Translations under genes and position numbers: made by a program
Origin: Clostridiaceae bacterium
Lineage (GTDB): Bacteria > Bacillota > Clostridia > Saccharofermentanales > Fastidiosipilaceae
Direction of reading: 5' to 3'
DNA: 36,881 nucleotides
Assembly (NCBI GenBank): GCA_012800515.1
Contig: JAAZJE010000012.1
Coordinates: 1-36,881, forward strand
Shown here: piece after piece, positions 8,809 through 17,800 of the stretch
Layout of the letters: every line of letters starts with the position of its first letter
Position numbering within the stretch: position 1 is the stretch's first letter
The notes under the pieces: generated by a model
What the model was told of the DNA's origin: nothing
The model's database searches: none
What the model saw: only the letters and a program-made list of their open reading frames with translations

Positions 8809-9405
8809 ATGCACTATTATCGCCTCAACATTGCCGGATTGACCCGGTACCTGCCCATCTTGCCGATTTCCCCGGAACTGGCCATTGCCGGCTTCGTTAT
8901 TTTAGGTGACACGAAATTGGTCTGTGCGGTTGCGCCGCTTTTGGCCGAACAATTGCCCGAGACCGACTTTCTGCTAACCGCCGAAACCAAAGGGATACCT
9001 TTGATTCAGGAAATGGCGCGTTATATGAATCTGTCGCGTTATATGGTGGCACGCAAAAACGTCAAACTCTATATGACCGACCCGATTTCCACATCGGTCA
9101 AATCGATTTCCACCGCCGCACGGCAAACGCTCTACCTCGATCGCCACGATGCCGAGCGCATGCGCGGGAAACGCGTGGCTATTGTTGATGACGTAATCTC
9201 GACCGGCGATTCGCTGGACGCGCTCGAGACCCTGGTGCGTCAGGCCGGCGGCGAGGTTGTCGCTCGCGCCTGCATCCTGGCCGAAGGCGACGCAATCGAT
9301 CGCCCCGATCTCGTCTATCTTCAGGAGTTGCCGCTGATCCCCCTCCCCGTTCAGGTCGCCGACCCGATAGTTGAACTCAGTGTCATGGATACACTGGAGA
9401 TCTGA
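8809..9405 (+). CDS. APRT-like phosphoribosyltransferase family protein
   Basis: About 198 residues with the type I phosphoribosyltransferase fold. The PRPP-binding loop is VAIVDDVISTGDS (about 123-135), preceded by LLTAETKGIPL, the segment expected at the hood and pyrophosphate loop. By family it would transfer ribose-5-phosphate from PRPP to a purine, or act as a regulator. The paralogue is not assignable to adenine or xanthine from the sequence alone. I prefer ATG 8809 (MHYYRLN) to an upstream in-frame TTG at 8788, which lies too close to the -10 element. prfC begins 10 nt after its stop, so the two probably share a transcript. Confidence 0.82.
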   Translation: MHYYRLNIAGLTRYLPILPISPELAIAGFVILGDTKLVCAVAPLLAEQLPETDFLLTAETKGIPLIQEMARYMNLSRYMVARKNVKLYMTDPISTSVKSISTAARQTLYLDRHDAERMRGKRVAIVDDVISTGDSLDALETLVRQAGGEVVARACILAEGDAIDRPDLVYLQELPLIPLPVQVADPIVELSVMDTLEI

Positions 9406-9415
9406 TACCTCCGAC

Positions 9416-11044
9416 ATGTCGACAAATACCCGACAGAACCAACTGACGCACGAAGTCGAGCGCCGGCGCACTTTTGCCATCATCTCGCACCCGGACGCCG
9501 GAAAAACAACCATGACCGAGAAGCTCCTCCTCTACGGCGGAGCGATTCATCTCGCCGGCAGTGTAAAGTCTCGCAAAGCCGAGCGTCACGCGACCTCGGA
9601 CTGGATGGAGATTGAGAAGCAGCGCGGGATCTCCGTGACCAGCTCGGTCATGCAATTTGAATACGAAGGCAATTGCATCAATATCTTGGACACTCCGGGT
9701 CACCAGGACTTTTCCGAAGATACCTACCGCACTCTTCACGCCGCCGACTCGGCCGTAATGCTGTTGGACGGCGGCCGCGGAGTCGAACAGCAGACCATCA
9801 AACTCTTCCACGTTTGTCGCCAGCGCGGCATCCCGATTTTTACCTTCATCAATAAAATGGACCGTGCCGCCAAGAATCCTTTTGATCTTATGGATGAGTT
9901 GGAAAAAGTGCTCGGTATCCGTTCCGCGCCGATTAATTGGCCGATCGGGACCCACGGCGATTTTAAGGGTGTATACGACCGTCAGCGCCAGGAGATCGAT
10001 CTCTTTTCCGCCGGCGCCGGACACCACGGCTCCAAGCAGGCGAAACTGACCGCCTATCGCCCGGACGACCCGGAACTCCGCAAGGTTCTGGAGCAGCACT
10101 ATATTGACCAGTTGGCCGAGGATATTGAACTCCTCGACATCGCCGGCGACCCGCTCGACGAAGAACTGGTTGCCGCCGGTCTCCTGACACCGCTTTTCTT
10201 TGGTAGCGCTCTGACCAATTTCGGCGTCGAACCTTTCCTGAGGGAATTCCTGCGCATGGCGCCCTACCCCGCGGCGCGCAAGAGCAACCTGGGACCGATA
10301 CAGCCCGATGACGAGGCCTTTTCCGGCTTTGTTTTTAAAATTCAGGCCAATATGAATCCGCAGCATCGCGATCGACTGGCCTTTATCCGCATCTGTTCCG
10401 GCGTCTTTCAGCCGGAGATGGATGCCATGCTCACTCGCACCGGACGGCCGGTTCGCCTGGCCCGTCCGCAGCAGATCATGGCTCAGGAGCGCGTCTCCGT
10501 CACGGCCGCCTATGCCGGCGATATCGTCGGCGTTTTCGATCCGGGCAACTTCCTGATCGGCGACACAATTCACGACAGCAGCCGCGGCGAGCTCGCCTTT
10601 GAGCCTATCCCGGCCTTCGCGCCGGAGTTCTTCGCGCGAATCGAACCGGTCAACTCGCTGAAGCGCAAGCAATTTCTCCGCGGCATGAATGAACTGGTCG
10701 AAGAAGGCACCGCCCAGGTCTTTCGCGAACCCGATGCCGGAACCGGCTCTTTCATCGCCGGGGTTGTCGGCAAGCTACAGTTCGAAGTGCTGGAATACCG
10801 CCTGAAAAACGAGTATGGCGTCGATGTGCGTCTGACTCACCTGCCCTTCCGCGAAGCGCGGTGGGTGCGTTTCGCCCCCGATGCAGCGACCACGGAAGCC
10901 GAAAAGTTGAATTTGACCTCCACCACCCTGCTCGTTCTCGACCGGGACTCCGCTCCGGTTCTACTCTTTGAATCACCCTGGGCGCTGGACTGGGCGTTGG
11001 AACGCAACAGAGGCCTGCAACTGCTTGATATCAATGCGGAGTAA
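9416..11044 (+). CDS. prfC: peptide chain release factor 3
   Basis: A 542-residue translational GTPase that recycles RF1 and RF2 from the ribosome after peptide release. G1 is SHPDAGKTT (24-32), the switch region holds the RF3-typical KQRGISVTSSVMQF, G3 is DTPGHQDF and G4 is NKMDR. The GTHGDFKGVYDR and GVVGKLQFEVLEYRLKNEYGV segments separate it from EF-G. Start is ATG at 9416 (MSTNTRQ); the in-frame codons upstream lie inside the preceding gene. It is the middle gene of a tight plus-strand operon, with licD starting 3 nt downstream. Confidence 0.95.
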   Translation: MSTNTRQNQLTHEVERRRTFAIISHPDAGKTTMTEKLLLYGGAIHLAGSVKSRKAERHATSDWMEIEKQRGISVTSSVMQFEYEGNCINILDTPGHQDFSEDTYRTLHAADSAVMLLDGGRGVEQQTIKLFHVCRQRGIPIFTFINKMDRAAKNPFDLMDELEKVLGIRSAPINWPIGTHGDFKGVYDRQRQEIDLFSAGAGHHGSKQAKLTAYRPDDPELRKVLEQHYIDQLAEDIELLDIAGDPLDEELVAAGLLTPLFFGSALTNFGVEPFLREFLRMAPYPAARKSNLGPIQPDDEAFSGFVFKIQANMNPQHRDRLAFIRICSGVFQPEMDAMLTRTGRPVRLARPQQIMAQERVSVTAAYAGDIVGVFDPGNFLIGDTIHDSSRGELAFEPIPAFAPEFFARIEPVNSLKRKQFLRGMNELVEEGTAQVFREPDAGTGSFIAGVVGKLQFEVLEYRLKNEYGVDVRLTHLPFREARWVRFAPDAATTEAEKLNLTSTTLLVLDRDSAPVLLFESPWALDWALERNRGLQLLDINAE

Positions 11045-11047
11045 GAC

Positions 11048-12010
11048 ATGAAAAAACGGGACATCGCCGGAGAAGCCGGCATTAGCATCAGCGAACAGCA
11101 AAAATTAACCCTGCCGATCATTCGCGAAATCGACCGGATCTGCCGTCGCCATAACCTGACCTACTTTCTCTACTTCGGCTCGCTGCTCGGAGCAGTGCGC
11201 CACGGCGGCTTCATTCCTTGGGATGACGACTTCGACATAATGATGCCGCGCGCCGACTACTGGCGTTTCCGCGAAATCGCCGCCGCCGAACTGAAGGAGG
11301 ACTTCTTTCTCCAAAGCTGTTTCAGCGATCCTCACTGGCGCATGCTCAATGTGCCGCTCAAGGTGCGCGACAATAATTCGACCGTTATCGAGGAATTCGG
11401 CAAACGCTATCATCACGGCATCTACGTCGATATATTTCCGGCCGACCCGGTGAGCGATCCGGAGCGCTGGGCCCGCCTTAAAAAGCGTTGCAGTCGCATA
11501 TCTTCTTACTATATGCCGATCAATCTGCGCCAGGCCAAAAGCCCACACATGATACTGCGCGTTTTTCTACAACTGATCTTCCGTCTCATCCCGCCGCAAC
11601 TGACACTACTGTACTTGGAAGGCAAAGCTCTTCGTTTAAACAAGGCTACTCTAGTTGAAACAGCCCAAACGAACCTGCCGACCCACATCGCCGTGGGACT
11701 TGAAATGGTAGAAAAGGAGATATATCCCCTGGCGCAGATATTGCCGACCCGAACCGCCGACTTCGCCGATCTCGAACTCGCCGTACCGGCCGATCCGCCC
11801 GCCGTATTGACCACGCTGTATTCGGAGAATTACATGACTCCCCCGCCCGAGAATGACCGCGCCGGACATTGCCTGTTCTATTCCGACAAACGTCTGAACT
11901 ACAATCATCAGCCGCGCCCCTCGATCTGGGAACGTCTGACGAGAAAGCTACGCCGACGTCGGGCCCTAGAGCTGCCGACCGTAGCCGAAGCCGCCGAAGT
12001 CGCACTCTAG
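11048..12010 (+). CDS. LicD-family phosphotransferase
   Basis: A 320-residue cytoplasmic protein of the LicD/fukutin nucleotidyltransferase fold. The hallmark is YFGSLLGAVRHGGFIPWDDD followed by FDIMM (about 42-66), whose Asp cluster is expected to bind the metal. GIYVDIFPAD supplies the later acidic motif. Family members move phosphocholine or other phospho-groups from a CDP-activated donor onto teichoic acids or capsular glycans. Which group is moved here is not evident, because no licA or licC partner is in the window. The C-terminus is basic (RLTRKLRRRR). It starts 3 nt after prfC with GGAG in the prfC end, so translation is coupled to a release factor gene. It converges on mgtE. Confidence 0.88.
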   Translation: MKKRDIAGEAGISISEQQKLTLPIIREIDRICRRHNLTYFLYFGSLLGAVRHGGFIPWDDDFDIMMPRADYWRFREIAAAELKEDFFLQSCFSDPHWRMLNVPLKVRDNNSTVIEEFGKRYHHGIYVDIFPADPVSDPERWARLKKRCSRISSYYMPINLRQAKSPHMILRVFLQLIFRLIPPQLTLLYLEGKALRLNKATLVETAQTNLPTHIAVGLEMVEKEIYPLAQILPTRTADFADLELAVPADPPAVLTTLYSENYMTPPPENDRAGHCLFYSDKRLNYNHQPRPSIWERLTRKLRRRRALELPTVAEAAEVAL

Positions 12011-12062
12011 GCGACCGCGGCGGCTTCCCGCACAACTTGTGATTTTACCGACGTCTCCGCCG

Positions 12063-13418
12063 CTAGATCTGCAATAACATCGTTGCGACAGCAAAGTAGA
12101 CTATCAGTCCGATCGCATCGACAATAGTCGTAATTAGCGGTGCCGCCATTATAGCCGGATCGAGCCGCAACTTTTTCGCCACTAAAGGCAGAGTGCCGCC
12201 GACCAGCTTTGAAAGAATAACAATAGCGGTCAAGGCCAGACTGACCGTCAGCGCCAACATCCAGTTGTGATCGTTGCGCAGACCGATCTGCAGAAAATTC
12301 ACCGTTCCGAGCACGGCGGATACAAGCAACGATACTTGAAATTCCTTCCAAAACACCTTCCAGAAATCGCGCGTCGAGATCTCATTCAGCGAAAGACCGC
12401 GAACAACCAGCGTACTGCTCTGCGAACCGGCGTTTCCCCCGGTATCGGTCAGCATCGGCACGAACGAAACCAGAATCGGCATGGCCAAAAACGCGGCTTC
12501 GTAATGTTGAAGAATAATTCCGTTGAGGATTCCCGAAAGCATCAGGAAGAGCAACCATCCGACCCGGTGACGCGCCTGCGTAAAAGCCCCGGTGCGCAGA
12601 TAGGATTCTTCACTCGGCACGATGGCGGCCATTTTCTCAATATCCTCGGTCGCTTCTTCCTGGATAACGTCAACCACATCGTCAATCGTGATTATGCCGA
12701 CGAGACGATTTTCGTTATCCACCACAGGCAAAGATAGGAGGTCGTACCTGCTGAACAAGTGGGCTACTTCTTCCTGGTCGTCACCGGTCCGAGCGCTGAT
12801 GACATCTGTTTCCATCAGATCACCGACCAGCTCATCATCCGACGAAGTCAGCAGTGTGCGCAGACTGATATATCCCTCAAGAACCCGGTCCGGCAAAGTA
12901 ACATATCCGGTGTTGATTACTTCGCAATACTCCCCGTAATCACGGACTCGCTGAATCGCCTCACCCACCGTCATCTCGCTCCGCAGGTGAATCATCTCCG
13001 CGGTCATCAGGCTGCCGGCCGAATCCTCTTCATAGCGCAGAAAGTGATTGATGACTTCGCGGCGTCCGCTACCGACCTGACGCAGAATCCTTTGCACGAA
13101 ATTAGCGGGCATTTCCTCCAGCAGATCAACCGCGTCGTCGACATACAGTGCGTTGATCATCTCGCCCACTTCCCGCTCGGAAAAGGCCTCGATAAGATTC
13201 TGCTGATTCTCAATCGGCAAATTCGCAAATACGTCGGCGGCGATTTCCTTGGGCAAAAGACGGAAAACCAGCGCAGACTCCTCGCGGCTGGTATTTTCGA
13301 TCAATAGGGCAATATCGACCTCATTGATCGGCAACAGGAACTCGCGTAAAGCATGCATGTCACGCTTTTCAAGCAATTCCCGGAAATCGGTAATTTTCTT
13401 TTCCAATTCCACACTCAT
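12063..13418 (-). CDS. mgtE: MgtE magnesium transporter
   Basis: A 451-residue Mg2+ channel. Residues 1-135 form the acidic helical N domain and 138-262 the CBS pair (EDSAGSLMTAEMIHLRSEMT, DLLSLPVVDNENRLVGIITIDD). A connecting helix leads to five membrane helices from about 285 to 451. The conserved pore segment is MLTDTGGNAGSQSS (322-335). In the family, Mg2+ bound between the N and CBS domains closes the channel. It is a single gene between convergent licD and a divergent NodB-fold gene, and is preceded by a long untranslated leader that may sense Mg2+ or another signal. Confidence 0.96.
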   Translation of the reverse strand: MSVELEKKITDFRELLEKRDMHALREFLLPINEVDIALLIENTSREESALVFRLLPKEIAADVFANLPIENQQNLIEAFSEREVGEMINALYVDDAVDLLEEMPANFVQRILRQVGSGRREVINHFLRYEEDSAGSLMTAEMIHLRSEMTVGEAIQRVRDYGEYCEVINTGYVTLPDRVLEGYISLRTLLTSSDDELVGDLMETDVISARTGDDQEEVAHLFSRYDLLSLPVVDNENRLVGIITIDDVVDVIQEEATEDIEKMAAIVPSEESYLRTGAFTQARHRVGWLLFLMLSGILNGIILQHYEAAFLAMPILVSFVPMLTDTGGNAGSQSSTLVVRGLSLNEISTRDFWKVFWKEFQVSLLVSAVLGTVNFLQIGLRNDHNWMLALTVSLALTAIVILSKLVGGTLPLVAKKLRLDPAIMAAPLITTIVDAIGLIVYFAVATMLLQI

Positions 13419-13657
13419 CTCGTGCCTCCTTCACGGAGCTACGCAACACACGCCTTTACACGCGCACGCGATAAAGAACGACACGCTCAATCTCAGTTCA
13501 GTTCATCAGAAACTTACAGGGACTTAGTGACGTCGGCGAGGATCCACATGGCAAGTGTATCCGGCCGACTTACACGTGTGGTAATCGTCCGCCGCATCTG
13601 ATCTCGTACGCAGATTCTTCATGCTGTGGTTTGCCTCGCTCCTTTCACTTATTTATC
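13419..13657 (-). promoter_or_regulatory. mgtE: long structured mgtE leader, candidate cis-regulatory RNA
   Basis: About 240 nt separate the predicted start from the mgtE ATG, with no ORF of its own. Two pairings compete. CCACA (13581-13577) with TGTGG (13548-13544) encloses an inner TGTA/TACA stem; GTCGGC (13569-13564) with GCCGAC (13537-13532) would break the first. Many Firmicute mgtE genes carry an M-box Mg2+ riboswitch. I see only partial resemblance (GAGATCAGATGCGGCGG) and no clear canonical core, and no intrinsic terminator with a T-run. Confidence 0.4.
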
Positions 13658-13680
13658 GGACATATAATAGCAGATTCTTC
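13610..13680. repeat. 11-bp direct repeat in the mgtE promoter-leader region
   Basis: GCAGATTCTTC (plus strand) occurs at 13610-13620 and 13670-13680, exactly 60 bp apart. The upstream copy abuts the mgtE -10 box; the other is in the leader. It could be a regulator site or a small duplication. Confidence 0.55.
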
Positions 13681-13692
13681 GCAAATATACAA
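13664..13692 (-). promoter_or_regulatory. mgtE: possible mgtE promoter
   Basis: Extended -10 TGC-TATTAT (13669-13664), with a weak -35 TTGTAT (13692-13687) and a 17-nt spacer. Confidence 0.5.
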
Positions 13693-13736
13693 ACAGACAG
13701 ACAGCACACGCCAACACGGCGGGGGACCGCAAGCGG

Positions 13737-13764
13737 TTGAAATTTCACACATAATGAATACAAT
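13737..13764 (+). promoter_or_regulatory. promoter of the degenerate deacetylase gene
   Basis: TTGAAA (13737-13742), a 16-nt spacer and TACAAT (13759-13764) lie about 40 nt before the start codon. Confidence 0.65.
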
Positions 13765-13805
13765 AGGATCAGCCGCAAAATCTTAGAATCGGAGGTTACT
13801 TGGCT

Positions 13806-14750
13806 ATGGGAAACAAGTTTAAGCGTCTGGCTCCGACAATCGTCGGTATTGTGCTGGCAATAATTGTCCTTGCGTTTGTGATTGTTTATATAAGCCAATG
13901 GAAACTACCGTCCTGGCTGAAATCGTCACCGAAGCAAAGCGCGTCCGAAGAACCTACCGCTACGCCCAAACCAAGCGCGCTACCGACAAAAAAGCCGACG
14001 ACTAAACCTACCGCCACTCCGACGCCTGAAACGACATCGCAAGACGCAAAAGGCCCTTCCCCGAGTCCAAGTTATGAGCGTCACGAAACGATACCGATTC
14101 TGATGTACTTCTCTGTCAGCGACGAAGAGGAAAACGCCGCTTATCTCTCCCCGCAACACTTCAGCGAACATCTCGAATGTTTTGCGGAACGCGGCATAAC
14201 AACAATTTCGATGCGGGAGCTTTACGATCACTGGGAAAACGATTGTCCGCTACCGGCCAAACCGCTCGTTCTGACATTCAATGACGGTTTTCACTCCGCA
14301 TACACCAACGCACTGCCGGCTTTGACTGCAAAAGGCTGCAAGGCAACCTTCTACCTGACTGTTGAGGCTTTGGATGAGCCCGGGTATCTTACTACAGATA
14401 TGGTGCGGGAAATGCTGCAGGCCGGCATGGAGATCGGCTCACGCGGCATGGCGAACACGACTCTCGAAAATCTTTCCCAAAAACTGCTGATTTACCACAT
14501 CAAAGATTCCAAAAAAGAACTGGAACAACTCTTCGGCTGTCCCGTAACGACTTTCTGCTATCCCGGCGGACGTTTCAGTGACGCTACGGTAGCGGAAGTC
14601 GGGCGCGCCGGTTATTCCACCGCGGTCTTAACCTTTCGACCCGAAGCGGCGACCCCCGACCAGGGACTGCACACGCTGGGGCGAATCCGAATCGAACGCG
14701 GCTGCGGACGAAAAGAAATCAGTAAGATTCTGACCGGACTGGGATATTAG
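13806..14750 (+). CDS. membrane-anchored NodB-fold protein, probable deacetylase pseudoenzyme
   Basis: About 314 residues: one N-terminal membrane anchor (about 10-30), a Pro/Thr/Lys/Ser-rich spacer (about 43-90) and a polysaccharide deacetylase domain of the PgaB/IcaB-like layout. The fold is clear from IPILMYFSVS, LVLTFNDGFHSAYTNALP, KATFYL, MEIGS, TTFCYPGGRFS and a C-terminal TLGRIRIER. The catalytic set is not intact: TFDDG is TFNDG, the metal pair HxxxH after GS is RGMAN, and the usual MYHS is MYFS. All three changes hit the metal-acid site, so I infer no deacetylase activity, perhaps glycan binding. Start is ATG 13806 with GGAGG 10 nt upstream; TTG 13800 is an alternative. It converges on the MurL-MurD gene. 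Confidence 0.85.
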   Translation: MGNKFKRLAPTIVGIVLAIIVLAFVIVYISQWKLPSWLKSSPKQSASEEPTATPKPSALPTKKPTTKPTATPTPETTSQDAKGPSPSPSYERHETIPILMYFSVSDEEENAAYLSPQHFSEHLECFAERGITTISMRELYDHWENDCPLPAKPLVLTFNDGFHSAYTNALPALTAKGCKATFYLTVEALDEPGYLTTDMVREMLQAGMEIGSRGMANTTLENLSQKLLIYHIKDSKKELEQLFGCPVTTFCYPGGRFSDATVAEVGRAGYSTAVLTFRPEAATPDQGLHTLGRIRIERGCGRKEISKILTGLGY

Positions 14751-14791
14751 TCAATCCGCCCGTATCGCGAGTCAACCCCGAACGACCGCGC

Positions 14792-14813
14792 ATCAACATT
14801 ATTGATAGTTTTT
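14792..14813 (+). terminator. weak terminator after the NodB-fold gene
   Basis: ATCAA (14792-14796) pairs with TTGAT, followed by AG and five T. The stem is only 5 bp and overlaps the stop codon of the convergent gene. Confidence 0.35.
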
Positions 14814-17800
14814 CGCCTGCTTAAGAATCTCCGCGCGGAAATCTTCTCCGCGCTCTTCAAATGATTTATATCGATTGTAGCTCGAGGCGGCTGGTGACAA
14901 TAATACTGTTCCACCGACCGGCGTTTCGGCAAAGGCCGCGCTGACCGCCGCCCTCATATCTTCCACGACAAATACGCGCGTTCCGGCAAAGTTTTTAGGA
15001 TCGGTCGCATTCAATCTCTCCCGCAACAAATCCGCCAAAACCCGCCCCGTATCCGGCAATAAAATCACCACCGGAACCGCCTGCTCAACAATGCAGTCGG
15101 CCAAGGCGCTCAAATCGAGACCGCGATCCATTCCGCCGGCGATCAATGTATGCACCGGCGCCAGCGTCTCCAGAGCCAAAATCGTCGCCGCGGGAATCGT
15201 CGCGATCGAATCGTTCACAAAATGACGCCCGGCGAACTCGCCACAATATTCGGTACGATGCGCCAGCCCTCTGAAAGCGGCAAACACCTCTTTCGCTCGC
15301 CAAACCGGCAGTCCCGCAAACTGCGCCACCGCCCAGGCGAGAGCCATATCAGTGGCATGGTGAACACCGCGCAGATGCGAACCCAAATTGTCGAGCCGCA
15401 ATTCGGATTCCCTCGGCAGGATCATCGAGAAAACAGTAGTGCTGTCTGCAGAAGTTGTGATTCTGCCCAGCGGATCGCCGGTTGTGCGCCAAACCAGGTG
15501 CAGAGCATCGCCCGCCTGCGGCTTGTTGACCCAGATCGTCGCCAGCGGCTCCTTGCCCTGCCACCCGAGCGCCGCCAAATTCCCCGGTCGGATACCCGCC
15601 GTCAACACAACCGCCGAGTGACTAACGAGAATTACCTCGCCTTGAACCAGCTTTGCCGCCCGTTGCGCCAACTCCGCATTGTCCAAATCGATAATCGCCA
15701 CATCGGACGCGCCTTGATAACGCAATAAATTCAGCTTGGCGTCGACATATGCCTCATAGCTCACATAGTGATCGAGATGCTCCGGATAGAGGTTCGTCAA
15801 AACGGCAATCCACGGAACGTTGCGCATGAACTGCAGCTGATGCGAAGACAGCTCCAGCGCCACCGCATCTTCCGCCTCCAAATTTGTCCAGTCCTCAAAA
15901 ACCGGCACTCCGATATTACCCAGCAGATAGCTCGGTTCCCGTTGCGCCGCCAACACTCCGTGAATCAGCGCCGTCGTCGTCGACTTCCCCTTTGTGCCGC
16001 TCACTCCGACCGTCAGACCCGGAGCAGCCTGCATGAACAAATCCGTCTGGCAGGTAATCGCGCAATTCGGCCAGCGCCGCATCCGCCCGTTCGGCAGCAG
16101 ATCGCCACTCCAGGGCAAAAGCGCGATGCCCGGCGATTTCACAACAATATCCGCCTCATCCAAAGCCGAACAATAGTCTTCGCCGCTGAAAAACACGACC
16201 CGTCCGACCGCGTGTTCCGCCTGTAAATTGTAATATTCGCAAATCCCGTCCTCATCCTGCGACGCCTTATCCGCCAACAGCAGGCGCTCCCAGCCGATAT
16301 CGTGGCGCCATTTACTAAGAATGTTCAGGCTGCTCTTTCCTTCGCAACCCAGCCCGAGCAGAGCCACGGATTTGCCGTAAAAATGCTCACGCAAAACTCG
16401 TAACCACCCCGGCAGTTCGGAGGTCACGGCGGCCAGGTCCAGCGGCGGAAACAGACTCGAAAGCGCGGGGAAATACTTCGCCGGTACCCGGTGCTGGTGC
16501 GCCGTATACAATAACTCCCGATATTGCTCTTCAACGGTACGCTCCGACAATTCGGCCGGCAATTCACCGCTGACCTGCCATTGCACGAACTGACGCAATA
16601 AAAGCGGCAGAGTATCGTACGAACGCCCGTACTCGGCGCGGGTCAGTTCCAAAGCCAAGTAGCACTCGACGCGCGTTCCTACACACTCGAACGGCTTGCT
16701 CGGCGTGACTCCGAGCAACTCGGCCAGAATCGGCACCATATCCTCCGCTTCGATCAAATCACGCCCGATCATCGCGGCAACCTTTTCGCGCCCCAACCAC
16801 GGCAACATAATCAAGCTGACAAATAAGCATTTGGCGCAATGACCGCACCAAATATTATCCTTACTGCCGCGATTACAGGAACGGAAAATATGGTGATAAT
16901 CCGTGAGTTCGGCAAAGACGCGCGCAATCGCCAGCTCCGAATAGGGTCGTAGCAGACTGAAGTAGCGCACTTCCCGCTCGAACAGCTGGTTCCGCGCAAA
17001 GTATTCCGCCACCGCCTGCTCAAATTCCAAAGTTTTTGAATACTGATGATTAATCGGGCGTCCGTCGGCGGCCGGCAGATCGACCGTCGGCTCATTCGCG
17101 GAGGCCTCATTCGACAAAGCGATATCGCGCAAACCGTAGAGGTAGGCGACCATCCGCGCCGTCAGCGCCACCAGCGCCGAGAACGGCGTATGCCCGTTCA
17201 GGAAGCCGAGCTCATTCAAGCGCAACAGGCGCTGATCCAGGCTGCGCCGCACGAATATGCACTCCTCCGGCGCCAAGCCCGCCGCCGCGACCGCTTCCAA
17301 CGTGGCCGGCTGCGGATTGATGGCAAAGGGCACGATCTCCTTATCCGTGCGCCGCGCGACCGCCAGCGAAACCAGGGAATCCTTGCCGCCGCCGAGCGGC
17401 AACAAAAGTCGATTCCGCACTGTTGCGGCGTCTCGCGCCACACCGATGTCCGGCTCCGCAGTGGCATCGCCAGCTTCACCAACGCTCCGCGTCACAGCGA
17501 CATCCGCCGCCGCGAACTCCTCCGCCAAGGCCACCGGCTCCATAAAGCTCAAACCGTAAACCGGGATATTATTGAGATAAAAGTACTCGCCCATACCGTC
17601 ACGATAGAGGTTGAGCCAAAAATCGAGTTCCTCCCCGACCGCGGGAATATTGAGCGGCAGATGCACCCTCGGCGAAGCTGTCGCTTTCCAGTAACTGATC
17701 AGTTCCACCATCCCGACGGCAACGGCTAATTCGTAAATCGCCGTCTGCTCCTCCGGCTCGGAATCCGGGCCGAAGCACATTCCGGCCCGCGGCAGGCGCA

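Noticed and set aside
9383..10672. 429-codon open frame on the minus strand opposite prfC
   Set aside because: It is a shadow of the GC-biased prfC coding frame, with no domain signal. prfC is unmistakable on the other strand.
12011..12062. Bidirectional terminator between licD and mgtE
   Set aside because: Inverted GCGGCGG/CCGCCGC is present, but the loop is long and no T-run follows on either strand.
13419..13657. Confident M-box call for the mgtE leader
   Set aside because: Only short partial similarity to the M-box core; kept as an untyped candidate regulatory RNA.
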